This document shows, one piece after another, positions 35,527 to 47,500 of a stretch of 64,000 nt of DNA. Position 1 is the first letter of the stretch, and the number at the start of each line of letters is the position of its first letter. A program made the position numbers and the translations under genes. Below the pieces are notes generated by a model. That model ran no database searches. It was given only the letters and a program-made list of their open reading frames with translations, and was not told the DNA's origin. Origin of the DNA: CAKMZU01 sp965248335 (GTDB lineage Bacteria; Pseudomonadota; Gammaproteobacteria; Pseudomonadales; DT-91). Location: NCBI GenBank assembly GCA_965248335.1, contig CBDFIY010000002.1, forward strand, positions 682,001-746,000, read 5' to 3'.

Positions 35527-35767
35527 TTAATTGCCGATGATCTTTTGGCGCATACGCAGGAGGCGTTATGGCTAGGGGAAGAGTTGCCCGTGAATATCCC
35601 CTTCTTGAAAAGCCTTAATACGTAATGGATGATGTCATTTCTCTCTCTAAAAAGTGCATTCCCTTCCCCGTGAGTGCTAGCTATTCATTTCATTCACAAT
35701 AATAAATCTGTGTTCCCTCGAACTTGTGCTAGAAAAAATAGTCGCATAATAGAAATGGGAGTTAACA

Positions 35768-36340
35768 ATGAGAATAGTAAAAATAGTCGCCGTGTTTGTG
35801 GTGTTACTGGCACAGTTTTCTGGTGCGGCTATTTTGCCGTGGGAAGATAAATTTTTTGATCTGCGGGTCAGGCCTCCTCATATTTTGAATTCAAGCATTT
35901 TTTCTTTGCTCCCAAGTTCTCCAAGTTTAAGTGCTGAGGATAATAAACAAATATACAGTGAGGCAGAAGGCTTTCGTAAGAAGTGGGGGCGAAGCCCTCT
36001 TGGCTGGGGTAGTTTTTCTCCGGAGATTCCTTCTATAAATTTAGAGGAGCGCCTTGCTAATGATTTGATTGATGCGAAAAGCCATAAAAGCTATACAAAA
36101 GAGAAGAAAATTCGTGGTGTACCTGTTACTTATCATTTTACGCTAGTACAGACAAAAGATGGACAGTACCGTTTATATTCAGATATATCGAGTAAGAGGC
36201 ATGGAACACAAGAGGTGAGTTCAGCCAGAAGCAAGACTTCTTTTATAGTGAGTGAAGAGGAAATTGATAATCAAGAGTTCAGAAGGAAGTTTGCTGAATG
36301 TGATTTACAGCGTTTATTGAATTCTGAGGAAAAAATATAA
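35768..36340 (+). CDS. secreted protein of unknown function
   Basis: This 190-residue protein has a signal peptide (MRIVKIVAVFVVLLAQFSGA, cleavage near GAA). The C-terminal half (GVPVTYHFTLVQTKDGQYRLY, then FRRKFAECDLQRLL) resembles the C-terminus of the next gene (RGVVTNYYVDKEIS, RHRLTLHTDGKYHYDKC, then KEFNDKYKCDINRL). The two genes therefore look like distant paralogues. I recognise no named family. It is the first of three same-strand secreted-protein genes between the second ISAzo13 copy and the NRPS locus. Confidence 0.68.
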   Translation: MRIVKIVAVFVVLLAQFSGAAILPWEDKFFDLRVRPPHILNSSIFSLLPSSPSLSAEDNKQIYSEAEGFRKKWGRSPLGWGSFSPEIPSINLEERLANDLIDAKSHKSYTKEKKIRGVPVTYHFTLVQTKDGQYRLYSDISSKRHGTQEVSSARSKTSFIVSEEEIDNQEFRRKFAECDLQRLLNSEEKI

Positions 36341-36428
36341 ATAAGTATGGGCTGTAAATGAACCTATATTGTAAATATTTTGTTACGTCAAATAATCGGT
36401 ATTAATTTTGCGTGTATGTTGAGGTGGT

Positions 36429-37310
36429 ATGAGAGTAGATTGTTTTTGTTTTTTTAAAATAAATAAACTTGGTATGGATTATTTGTTTTCTGGGTTGTTT
36501 GTCGTGTTTTTTATTTTGTTTTCACATTCGTCGTTTTCTGAGTTATTTCCGAATGTAATTCCAAAAGAAGATATCAATCATGACTGTAAAAAATGTGAAG
36601 TAAGGGCGAGTGGGATATATCAAACAAAAAAAGGGACCTTATGGGGGGCTGGAACGCTTGGGCTGGATAAGGATGAGAAGAATGCGATTAAGGAAGCTAT
36701 TTCAGGCAGTGAAAGGAATTGCACGAAATGCCGGTTAAGAGAAAAAAATGTATGGGTTTCTGATGGAGGAAAATTGGCTTATGGCCCTGGGTTGAGTAAG
36801 CAAAAATTTAAGGATGTAACAGCATCAATGAAAAGTGCCATCGGAGGGCTTTCTTTTTTACTCGCTAAAAGTAAACCAAAGAAGGAAAAAGAAATAGACT
36901 ACCCACGCTTACATCCATCACAAATGGACAGTATTGATGAAATAAATAAAGAGGGCGGATATTACTGGCGAGTGGACGAACTTAATTATGAAGCAGTACA
37001 GAGAACACCGAGAGGTGTGGTAACAAATTACTATGTAGATAAGGAAATTAGTGATGGGCTACCTACTGCTATTCGCCATAGGTTAACCCTCCATACGGAT
37101 GGGAAATATCATTATGATAAGTGTGTGATTGGTGTTAATTATGAGGCTAGACAATTAAAACAAAGGTTATACTCAGAAAGCATTGATCCAAATGATTTGA
37201 TTGATGATAAGTTTATTAAGGAATTTAACGACAAGTATAAGTGTGATATTAATCGATTGAATAATAAAAAAATAAGTAGATTTATAAATATGTATAAAAG
37301 TAATATATAA
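36429..37310 (+). CDS. secreted protein of unknown function, paralogous to the upstream gene
   Basis: This 293-residue protein has an extended signal region (hydrophobic FSGLFVVFFILFSHSSFS near residues 20-37). GAGGTGGT directly before the ATG at 36429 supports this start over the internal ATG at 36474. The mature N-terminus has two CxxC motifs (CKKCEVRASGIYQTKKGTLW and CTKCRLREKNVWVSDGGKLA) that look like two copies of one roughly 45-residue unit. The C-terminal half resembles the C-terminal half of the upstream protein. Metal binding by the cysteine pairs is possible but unproven. Confidence 0.68.
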   Translation: MRVDCFCFFKINKLGMDYLFSGLFVVFFILFSHSSFSELFPNVIPKEDINHDCKKCEVRASGIYQTKKGTLWGAGTLGLDKDEKNAIKEAISGSERNCTKCRLREKNVWVSDGGKLAYGPGLSKQKFKDVTASMKSAIGGLSFLLAKSKPKKEKEIDYPRLHPSQMDSIDEINKEGGYYWRVDELNYEAVQRTPRGVVTNYYVDKEISDGLPTAIRHRLTLHTDGKYHYDKCVIGVNYEARQLKQRLYSESIDPNDLIDDKFIKEFNDKYKCDINRLNNKKISRFINMYKSNI

Positions 37311-37434
37311 AAAAATATGAAACATTTTATTACTTGCGGTTTTTGTATTTTAATATAGGTAAAGGTTTAGGGTGTTGATTTGTATTTTTATAATTTACAT
37401 GGATGTATAAATTCGGATTTACTGGTTGTTTTTA

Positions 37435-38487
37435 ATGGCTTTTAAGTGTATGAGTTATGTATTTGTAAGTATTAATATTCTGTTTTTATCTGCTTTTTGT
37501 TTTTCTGGTCATGATCCTTGTATTAGCGAAGAAGATAGGTTGGTTAGATTTGTAGGTGATAATTTAGTGAAAAAAGATAGGGCTAGTTTACTTTTCTTGA
37601 GTAAAGATTATATAAGTGGTGGCAAAGCTGAGCGCTTGAAAGAAGAGGGGGGTGGAGTAGAAATTCTGAAGGAACTTGGAGCAGCAGGTGTTAAGGTAAG
37701 TGGATTAGAAAGTTTTCTTCAGCAGTTACCTAGGTGGGATTTATTGCATTGCTTGGATTCATATAAGTCACAACCACCTGAAAATCCCAGTCAGTTGTGT
37801 GGTGATCTGTCGGTGGACTATTCAAATCAGTCGGTTGGTAACCCAACTGCACCTGATATAAGCAATGTTTACCCGGTGGAGGGTGCGCCTCCAAGCTATA
37901 GCGTGGGTGATCCAGATAAAGAGGTGGAACGTTTACGACGTCAACTAGCAGAAGCACAACAAACTTTTTCGGATTTTCAAGGTGAAGCTGAAAAAGTGAA
38001 CAAACAATGGATTACAGAATTCAAAAGTATGTGTTCGAGTAGAGAGCGGATTGATAAACTTCTTGAAGGTACCCGAATGGCTCTTCAAGAAAGCAGATAT
38101 TTAGTTTGTGAAAAGGATAAAATAAGAAAAGAAATTGAGAAAGAGAATCATGTTTCTATTAAGAGACTCCAAAATGAATGGGAGGTGTATCATAAAAAAG
38201 AGGTAGGAGATTGTAATAAAAATATTTCAATGAAAGACACGGCGCTAGCTGAACTTGAAAAGCAACATAAGGCTACTAGCGATTTACTAAGCGAGGCGTT
38301 ACGCACAGGAAAAAAACTGGAGAGCGACAACGTTAGTATGAAGCAGAAAAACAGCGAGTTAACAACAAGTGAGGTGAACGTATTAGCTGCTTTGGATGCA
38401 TTACGCAGTCAAGTGCCTACAACTGGGCGGCGAAAAGGACAAGATTTTAAATGGCGGAAATCAAAGCAACCGAAGAATCTAAAATAA
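37435..38487 (+). CDS. secreted coiled-coil protein of unknown function
   Basis: This protein of about 350 residues has a signal peptide (MSYVFVSINILFLSAFCFSG from the second ATG). The middle is Pro/Ser-rich (about residues 115-165). A long coiled coil runs over roughly residues 170-325 (EVERLRRQLAEAQQTFSDFQ, then ALAELEKQHKATSDLLSEAL), followed by a strongly basic tail (TGRRKGQDFKWRKSKQPKN). I recognise no family. The start among the TTG at 37426, ATG 37435 and ATG 37450 is uncertain because no clear ribosome binding site is present. It converges on the large NRPS gene. Confidence 0.65.
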   Translation: MAFKCMSYVFVSINILFLSAFCFSGHDPCISEEDRLVRFVGDNLVKKDRASLLFLSKDYISGGKAERLKEEGGGVEILKELGAAGVKVSGLESFLQQLPRWDLLHCLDSYKSQPPENPSQLCGDLSVDYSNQSVGNPTAPDISNVYPVEGAPPSYSVGDPDKEVERLRRQLAEAQQTFSDFQGEAEKVNKQWITEFKSMCSSRERIDKLLEGTRMALQESRYLVCEKDKIRKEIEKENHVSIKRLQNEWEVYHKKEVGDCNKNISMKDTALAELEKQHKATSDLLSEALRTGKKLESDNVSMKQKNSELTTSEVNVLAALDALRSQVPTTGRRKGQDFKWRKSKQPKNLK

Positions 38488-38532
38488 ATACGGTGTAATG
38501 ATTTAATAGGTGCTAACGTTTTTATTCCTAGG

Positions 38533-38580
38533 AAAAAATTAGGCTCTGTGCAAGTTCCCAAGTAAACAATATGCACAGAG
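38533..38580 (-). terminator. terminator of the large NRPS gene
   Basis: Read on the minus strand, CTCTGTGCA (38580-38572) pairs with TGCACAGAG (38552-38544), a perfect 9-bp stem. CCTAATTTTTT follows directly. It lies 10 bp downstream of the NRPS stop codon. Confidence 0.82.
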
Positions 38581-38589
38581 GGTTTCTAC

Positions 38590-41500
38590 TTATTGATGCA
38601 GATCTATATGCTCAGCGATTTCTTTAGCATACTGCGAAAGCATCGTAAAATGATCCCCAGGCACCTTGTGAAGCGTAAAATCAGGACTGATCTTATGGAA
38701 TCCCAGCGTGTCAGCTTTCTCCTTAAAAAGCTTTTTCTTGATGCTTGAGCCAAAACCTTCCGTGACTTCCAACGGTCTAAACAAATGTAAGGGCACATCA
38801 AGCGGCTTTGCCTTGTAGCCAACCATTTGTGATTGAAAACCGCGTATCACAGCAATGGCACTTCTGATAAAGCTCTCAGTGACGGTGCCGTTCAGGCCAG
38901 TCACGACTTTCTCGATCATTTTATCTTCAGATAACACACGCAGTGCTGATAAGGGTAAATCCACTTTGCCAAAATTATGTTCGACGAAGGTTTTGAGGAT
39001 GTAGGCATTATCAACGGGAATATTCAAATAACGTAAAGGCTGGTGGGTATCGATCAAACCTAAATAGCTGACGGTTTTTCCTTGAGCCTTGAGTTTACGC
39101 GCAATTTCAAGCGCGATAATGCCGCCAACGCTATGACCAATAAGGCGGTACTCGCCTTGATGGGTCGCTATAATGGCATCGGTGTAGTAATCCACCATGC
39201 TGTGCAAGTCTCTAAACGGCGTTTGGTCATCGTCAAAGCCAAAAGCTTGAACACCATAAAAAGGCTGCTTGTTATCGAATGCCTGTGCGAGAGGTTGGTA
39301 GCTGAGCACCATGCCACCTAAGGCGTGAATAGCAAAGAGTGGCGTTTGGCTTTTATTCCCTTTGTTGATACACACAATGGGTGAAAAATCTTGCTGTTCT
39401 TGTTCGATGAGCTGCGCCTGTTGTTCAATGGTTTGTGCGTTAAATAACGAAGCCACGGGCAATTTGATTTCGAACTTGAATTCGATTTTAGCAATCAGTT
39501 TAACAGCCGACAGTGAGTCGCCACCGGCAGAAAAAAAGTTATCTTGTGTGGATACTTTTTGCCCTAACACATCTTGCCAGAGTGCGCTGAGCGCTTTTTC
39601 GGTTTGTGTGGCGGGTTCTGCATCCACTGATATGGGCATTATTTTATCTTGCTGTGCTAATACCTTTCGATCAACTTTACCGTTGGCGCTCAGTGGGAAT
39701 GCCTTGATGAAGTGCAAGCGTTTAGGTTGCATAAACAACGGGAGTTGTCGTGCAAGTTGCGTTTGCCACGTGCTTTCAATACCGATGTTTTCAGCATTTT
39801 TTGAAGGAATAGCGAATGCAACGAGAGCGTCGTTGATTACGAGCACGCGACTATCATCTATACCATCCAGTATATTAATGGCCGTTTCGATTTCGCCTAA
39901 TTCAATGCGGCGACCGTTGAGTTTTACCTGAAAATCTTTTCTACCGACATAAATCAGTGGATTGTCGGCTTGCGTGTTATCGCGGTAAACCAAGTCGCCC
40001 GTGAGGTAGGTTTTATCACTGACTTTGTCACTGCGATTACCACTGGCACTATCATTGTCACCGTTATTTATCGCGATGAACGCTTGCTGATTTAATTCAG
40101 GGCGCTGCCAATAACCGGCACCTACCGAGTCGCCAGAAATGGCAAGCTCGCCCATAAAACCATCCGGTAACGCTTGATGCTGATCGTCCAGAATTTGCAG
40201 CGATACACCCGTGATAGGTTCGCCCAGTGCAAAAATAAAAGGTGAATCATCGTCATGCGCTTTGAGCTGTGCGGCTGTATAGGTTTTGGCGGTTGCGATA
40301 TCGGTACACTCGGTTGGCCCATACATATTGACGATATCAGCATGGAAGGCTGTTTGTTGTACCAAAGGCTTGATGCGTTGCCACTGGATACTTTCGCCGC
40401 CCAAGAGAATGAGGCGTAAATGTTCGCTCAACGGGCTTGCACCCGATTTGGCCTCGATTAAGGCATACAAGGCTGAAGGCGCGCAGTTGATGAGGCTAAT
40501 GCAGTGTTTCTCGATACGAGAAAGAATATCCGATGGATCAAAGTAGGGGGCATCATAAAACACCAACTCGGCACCCGCACATAACGGGGCAATGAGATTT
40601 TTTTGTGTAAGGTCAAAGCCGATAGACGATATAACGAGCACTTTGTCAGCAGCGCTAATTTGATAGTTTTCTGTGTACCAGTGGATGAGATTGCGCTCGT
40701 TGGCGTGCGTTACGCTCGCCCCTTTGGGTAAGCCCGTCGAGCCTGAGGTATAAAGCGTGTAGAAAAGATCTTCTTCGTTCACCGCTTTTATGGGTGCTTT
40801 TTTGCTGTACTCACGTGTTAAAGCCAAAGTATCAGGCGTTAGGCTAACCGAAGCGCTGGCATCTTCGCGGATATGGTCAATACGCGCCTGTGGATAAGTG
40901 CTATCGATAGGTACATAACAGGCACCCGCTTTCAGTGTTCCCCAAATAGCTATGGCAACATCGGTACTTGTGGGCAAACAAACCGCCACGTGGTCATTTG
41001 TTTTAATGCCCTGAGCGATAAGATAATGGGCAACCTGATTGGTGCGTTGATCGAGCTGTTTGTAGCTTAAGCTATGCTCGGCATCGCTTACGGCAATGGC
41101 ACTCGGTGTGCGTTTTACTTGTGCGGCGAAGCGGGCAAGTACGCAGGGGCTATCGGTTTTTACAGGTGCCTGTTCAAGCGTTTTATCTTCGGGTAAGCGA
41201 AGATTGAGTTGGTTGCAATGATCGATACCTTCGATGCACTGCGCCGAGAGTGATAAAAAGCGCGCTAAAAAGTCATTGTCGTAGAAAATATCGTCATTGA
41301 ATGCCAGCCATAAACACAAGTCATCGCCATCAGCCTGCACTCTGAAGTCAACCATGCCATAGGCGTTAGGTGTGTAACGATTGCCGGTAAAATCCATATC
41401 AAGCATGGGGTAACTATGAGGCAACATAAGATAGTTGTAGGAAAATCCAATACGACTTTCAGGTAGCCACTGCTTCAGTTTTAGGTTAGAAATTTGCAAA

Positions 41501-44500
41501 TAAGGTTTGGTTAGTTTTTGTTGTGCTCTGGCTGCTTTAAATAAAACGGCCAAATCGCCACGGAGGGATTCGTAGGAGAAACGTGACGGCTGGTTGTGAT
41601 AGAAACAACCCATGGTGTCTTTGGTGATTTTATCCCGGCCTGCATTAAACTCGGTAATGACAAAATCGCCTTCAGCACGTGTGTAGGCTTTGATCATCAA
41701 GGCATACAAACATTTAAAGTAAAGCGCAGGCGTGATTTTGTGTTGGCGGCAATAGGTTTTTACCGCGCTTACATGTGATTGCGGTACGGGTAACGATAAA
41801 AGCTTTTGCTCGCCCTTAGCCTGCGCATTGTCGGGGATAAATACTTCTAACGGCTGGCAATTTTTGAGTTGTTCCTGCCAAAAGAGAAGTGTTTCGGGGC
41901 GATCAAATTGAGCGCGGTTGTCTTTTGCATAGGTTTTAAAGTGATCTTGTACGGAGAATAAGGTTTCGGTGCCCTTCACTTTGTTTTCGTACAGCATGGT
42001 CATGAGTTGCAGATGGATAACACCCGAAAACCCGTCAGACACCAAATGATGGCAAGCAAAGGTAAACCAGTAGTCATTTTCGCCAAACTTAATCAGACGA
42101 TAGCCCACCAAAGGCTTGGTCAAATCGTAAGGTTTTAATACAAAAGATTTCAGTAAATCTTGTTGTTCGCTGTCGGCCATTGGTTGGTTGCTGAGATCTT
42201 GATAGTCATAATCCAGCGATAGGCTGCTATCTAACGCTAAATAGGCGATCTCTTCATAGGTTTGCGTGCCTTTAACGATACGCGCATTGAGCGAAACAAA
42301 TCGGCGGTGAATGTCCGTCACGCATTGCTGCCAATCATCAATGTTGACCTTAATCGGTAAACGCATGGCGTAACCTAAGCTGTTTTCGAGCGTATCAGGC
42401 CTTGCTAGGCTTGCCAGATAAATATCACGCTGCATCGCCGTTAAGGGTAGCCAGTGGTTTTTATCGATGTCATTGAGTTGAATGCTGTCAAAGGTGGTGG
42501 CGGGTTGGTAGCAGAAATAACTTAACAATGTTTCGTAGTGATCAAGCAAAAGATGAATGGTTGAAGCATCAAAAATATCGCTGTTGTATTCAAGAGAAAT
42601 TAACCAGCCATCCTCTTTTTGTTGTGTCTCTTTCTGCAGTACATTCAGTTGTAAGTCAAATTTTGCAACAAGGTTTTCGTTAGCGAGCGGCTCAATGGTT
42701 AAATCATTGAACGCGGTATTGTCGGTCGTGCTTTCGTCAGCGGTCATCATATTAAATGCACACTGAACGACCGGCGTGTAGTTTAAGTGGCGTTCAATGC
42801 CGAGTGCGTTCATCAGCATTTCGATGGGGACGTGCTCATGCGCAAAGGCAGCAAGTACGTTGCTTTTGATGGATTGTAAAAACTCATGTAACTGAAGGTT
42901 GCTGGATAAATCAGCACGAATCACAAGGGCGTTAATAAAAAAGCCGATCACATTATCCAGCCCTTCGAGATTTCTGCCGGCGAGAGGAATCCCAATGGCG
43001 ATATCATCGTGCTGGCTGAATTTTTTGAGTAGCAGGTGGTAGGCGGCAAGCATCAGCATAAACGGCGTGATGTTTTCATCTTTTGCGCGTTTGGTGAGTG
43101 CATGTGTTAAGCGTGTATCGAGTAAGCGACGCACTTCTTTGCCTTTAAATTGCTGTACTTCTGGGCGAGGGTGATCCAGCGGCATGGGCAAGCATTCGGC
43201 CACACCGGCAAGGCGTGTTTTCCACCAGGCGATTTCGTTATCGAGCGTGTCGCCTTGCAACCAATTACGCTGCCAAATGGCATAATCACTGTATTGCACG
43301 CGAGGTTCTGGCAGTGGGCAGATAGTACCTTGTTGATAACTTTGATAAAAAGCGAAGAGTTCTTTGAGCAAAACTTGAACGGACCAGCCATCAGAAATGA
43401 TGTGGTGCATGTTCATGCTTAAAATATGGGTGCCATTATCCACGCTTAACAGCTGCACACGTAATAATTGGCCGCTGTCGAGCGCGAAGGGTTCGGCGGC
43501 GTTAACGGTGGCTTGATGCTCGGCAATGTTGCGGCTTTTGGCCTGTGTGTGTTGCAGTGTGATAGGGCTTTGATCGGGGCTAAGAATCTCTACGGCAGGT
43601 TCACCGGATTTTGTCGTGAAAACTGTACGTAAACTGTCATGGCGTGCAATCACGGTTTTCAGTGCGAGCGTCAAGGCATTGGTGTCGATTTCGCCTCGGA
43701 TAACCCACGCTGCCGGCATGTTGTAGGCAACGTTATTGGGCGCGAGCTTCGTCAGTAGCCACAAACGTTGTTGTGCGTAAGATAATACCTTGGGCGCATT
43801 GTCGGCAGCTTTCGTGAGTAAGGGTATTTGCATGGGCGCATCGATTTTTTGCTCGATGAGTGCCGCTTGTTTTTCGATGGTATCGTTGGTAAAAAGCTCA
43901 CGTAAATTAATATCAACAGCAAACTGCTCGCGAATACGTGCCACGATTTGTGCCGCCTTCAACGAGTGGCCGCCGATGGCAAAAAAGTTATCATCAACAC
44001 TGATGCATTGTTGTTGTAGGGCATTTTGCCAGATGGCGAGCACACGAGCCTGATAGTCATTACTGGGCGCAATGAGGTCTTGGCTTTGATGCGACCACTC
44101 AGGCGCAGGGAGAGCGTTTCTGTCGACTTTGCCGTTGTTGTTGAGTGGCATCTCGGAGAGCAAGATGAGTTTTTCAGGCACCATATAATCCGCAAGGTGT
44201 TTATGTAGGTGTTTGTTGATTTGGTCCGCTTCAAGGCCTTGCTCGATAGCGGCGTAGGCAACAAGGGTGGTTTGCTCGGTATTTGGTGCGATCAGTGCTT
44301 GCACCACGGCCTGCTTAACGCCATCCAGTGTTTGTAAGTGGTGCTCGATATCGGCAAGCTCGATACGGAAGCCACGAATCTTCACTTGGTGATCTGTTCG
44401 CCCATGAAAAACCAGTTGCTGCTGGCGATTCCATGCGACCAAATCACCGGTGCGATACAGGCGTGCATTGAGTTTGTCGTGCCAAATAAAGCGCGCTTGC

Positions 44501-47500
44501 GTTAATGCTTTTTGATTGAAGTAACCTTTGGCTAACCCCGCGCCACCGATATAAAGTTCGCCAATCGCGCCTTGTGGTAGCAGTTCTTGATGTTCGTCTA
44601 ACACGAATAAATCAACACCGGGAATCGCTTGGCCGATGGGTAACGTGTGCGCGAATTCAGCCGGTTTTACACGGTGATAGGTGGCAATGTCGGTGCACTC
44701 AGTGGGGCCATACATATTGATAAGTTCGCAATGTGGCTGCGCCTCAAAGAAGGCTTGCACACGCTCGTTTTGTATCGGCTCGCCACCTAAAAGGATATGG
44801 GTGAGGCTGGCTAAATCAGCATAGGCATTTGCTTTGCTCACCTCTAAAAGGCCGTAAAAGTGTGAGGGCGCACAATTGATCAGAGTGATATTGTCGGCTT
44901 TGATTTGAGTAACAACTTGCACAGGATCAAAACGGCCAGCTTCCGTAAAGTGCAATTCGCCGCCTGTGATCAGCGGGGCAAAAAAGTTTTTTTGTGTGAG
45001 ATCGAAGGCAAGTGATGATAACACCAAGCATTTGTGGTGCGTGCGGGTAAAACCAAATGCCTGCGTGTACCAGGCGAGAAGGTTATTTTCGCCACGATGA
45101 AGCACTTCAACGCCTTTGGGTGTGCCTGTGGAACCTGAGGTATAAATCATGTAGAGCGTATCATCAGGTAAAAGGGTCGGTAGATGCGAGGTGGTAGCTT
45201 CGGATAAATCTATGCGATCCAGCAACAAAGGCGTGTCATCCACTTTATCGGCAAGGCTGTGTTGTGTGATCACGAGCCGGCATTGAGCATCATCCAAAAT
45301 AAGTGCTTGGCGAGCTTTGGGCAGTTCGGTATCTAGCGGGATATAACAAGCACCGGATTGAATAACACCGAGTAGAGCAACGATAAAATCCGTGGATGGC
45401 GGTAACAATAAGGCAATACGTTCGCCTTTTTGTATGCCGAGTTCCAACAAGTGTGAGGCCAAGGCATTGGCGCGTTGGTTCATCTCGTTATAGGTCAGTG
45501 TGTGCCGCGTATCTTTTACGGCGATGGCCTGTGCGTTTTGCGAAGACGGTATTGATAAAGCAGGCAGTGGTGACAAAAATGGTGATACTTTTGGTGCAAT
45601 GCCTGTTGTGGATAGCGCTTTTTGTTCTGCATCGAGTAACAAAGGTAACTTGGCCATCGGCATATCTGGCTTGTCAACAATCGCCTTGAGTAAGGTGACG
45701 AGATGATCAGCCAGTTGTTGTATCGTTGCTTGATCAAAAAGCTGCGTGCGGTATTCGAAGCTGCCAGAGATGGCCGCTTGTGGGTCGTGTGCAGTATTTT
45801 GTTGCTCCACGGTATGCAACACGTGCAAGCTCAACTCAAACTTACTGGCAATAGGTAGTGCGCTGCTTTCAAAATCAAACGCATTGATCGATAGGCCGTT
45901 AAAGTTTGCCTTCAGCGCTTCGGCTGATTGTGTTTGATAGCTATAAAAAGCCTGAAAAACAGGCGAATGACCTAGGTCACGCTCGATGTTGAGTGTATCC
46001 AGTAACTGCTCAAACGGTACATCTTGATGCGCAAAAGCCGATAAAAAGGCTTCTCTTACCTGCTTTACGTGGTAGGCAAAAGAACTATCGGTATCCAGTT
46101 GATTACGGATGACCAAAGTATTGATAAAAAAGCCGATCATGGCTTCAAGCGTGGGGTCGGGGCGGTTGGCAACGGCGGTGCCGATTGCGATGTCTTTTTG
46201 CCCGCTATAACGGCAGAGCAAGAGCTGAAAGCTCGCCATCATTAACATCGATACACTGACCTGCTGTTTCTCAGCAAAAGCGCTGATTGCCTGAGCTGTG
46301 TTGGCATCGAGCGAGAAACTATGCACAGCACCGTCGGGGGTGCTAGTTGCACGATACGGCCGATCGGTGGGGAGCTGCGTTAAGGGCACTTCATGCAGTT
46401 GCGTTTTCCAATAATCAACCTGCTCGGTTAAGGCGTTATGCGCAAGCCATGTTCGTTGGTGATAACTGTAATCGATGTATTGCAGGGCATGGTCGCTCAC
46501 TGTTAAAACGCCAGCAAAGGCGCTCATCAAATCTTGCGTGAAAATCATCATCGATAAGCCATCACTGATCATGTGATGCATCACGACCATAAAGATGGCT
46601 TCACTATCAGCCGTTTTTAACAGCTGTGCGCGGAATAAAGGCGCATGGTTGATCTCGAAAGGTTTTTGGCAGTAGTTAAAAACTTGCTGCTCAAGGCTTG
46701 GCACTTGTGCTTTTTCGCGAATATCCAAAAGCGCCATCTCGGTATCGAGCACTTGATACACTTGGTCTCTATGCTGTTCGAGATGGGTGTAAAGCACTTG
46801 ATGTTTGTTGGCAACTTGGCGCAAGGCGGCGGAGATTTGGCCTTCGTCAATATCGCCTTTAAGATGAAAGGCCAGAGGCATGTTGTACATACTGGTGCGG
46901 CCTTGGATCTGCTCAATAAGCCATAAGCGTTCTTGTGCAAGTGATAATGCAAAGCGATTATTTTGTACGGCACGATCAAGAGGCGTGAGTGATTGCAAGA
47001 GCGCCTGCGTGGGTGTTGTTGCTTGGCGATCAAGTGCTGTGGCGAGTTGTTCAATGCTGGGGTTTTCGAATAAAGTACGAATGCTTACATCGGTTTCTAG
47101 CTGTTGCTTGATACGGCTCACCAAGTTCGCGGCGAGCAGCGAATGGCCGCCTAGCTCAAAAAAGTTGGCATCTACACTGACAGCAGGCAGGTTGAGCACT
47201 TGTTGCCACAAGGGCAGTAGGGCTTTTTCTGTGAGCGTTTTAGGCGAGATGATCAAGCCTTCGGTTGTGGTGATTTCCGGCAGTTGCTTGCGATCAACTT
47301 TACCGCTTGCCGATAACGGGAAGCTGCGCATGCAATGAATGGCTTGCGGCATCATGACGGCAGAAAGTTTATCCTGCAGTTTTTCGCGCCAGTTTTCGAT
47401 GAGCGCTTCACTAATGACGTAGGCAACTAACTGCTGTTGGCTGTTGATCATCACCAAACTGCTGGTAACACCCTCAAGCTGGTTAAGCTGATAGCTGATT

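Larger units (their letters stand above)
33974..35625 (+). pseudogene. DOPA 4,5-dioxygenase-family gene interrupted by ISAzo13-like copy 2
   Basis: The first 237 bp encode MNYHAHIYYDKSTRRIAED, then GPHLAPMFQASFGEQLL and SIMIHPL. After the IS and one TTA duplication, the frame resumes IADDLLAHTQEALWLGEELPV and ends at 35625. The joined product is 110 residues, the normal length of the DOPA 4,5-dioxygenase family. The conserved His residues (YHAHIY, GPH, MIHP, AHT) are present across the split. The enzyme type cleaves catechols, but its role in bacteria is mostly unknown. It lies about 100 bp downstream of recX. An earlier TTG start at 33959 is possible. Confidence 0.9.
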
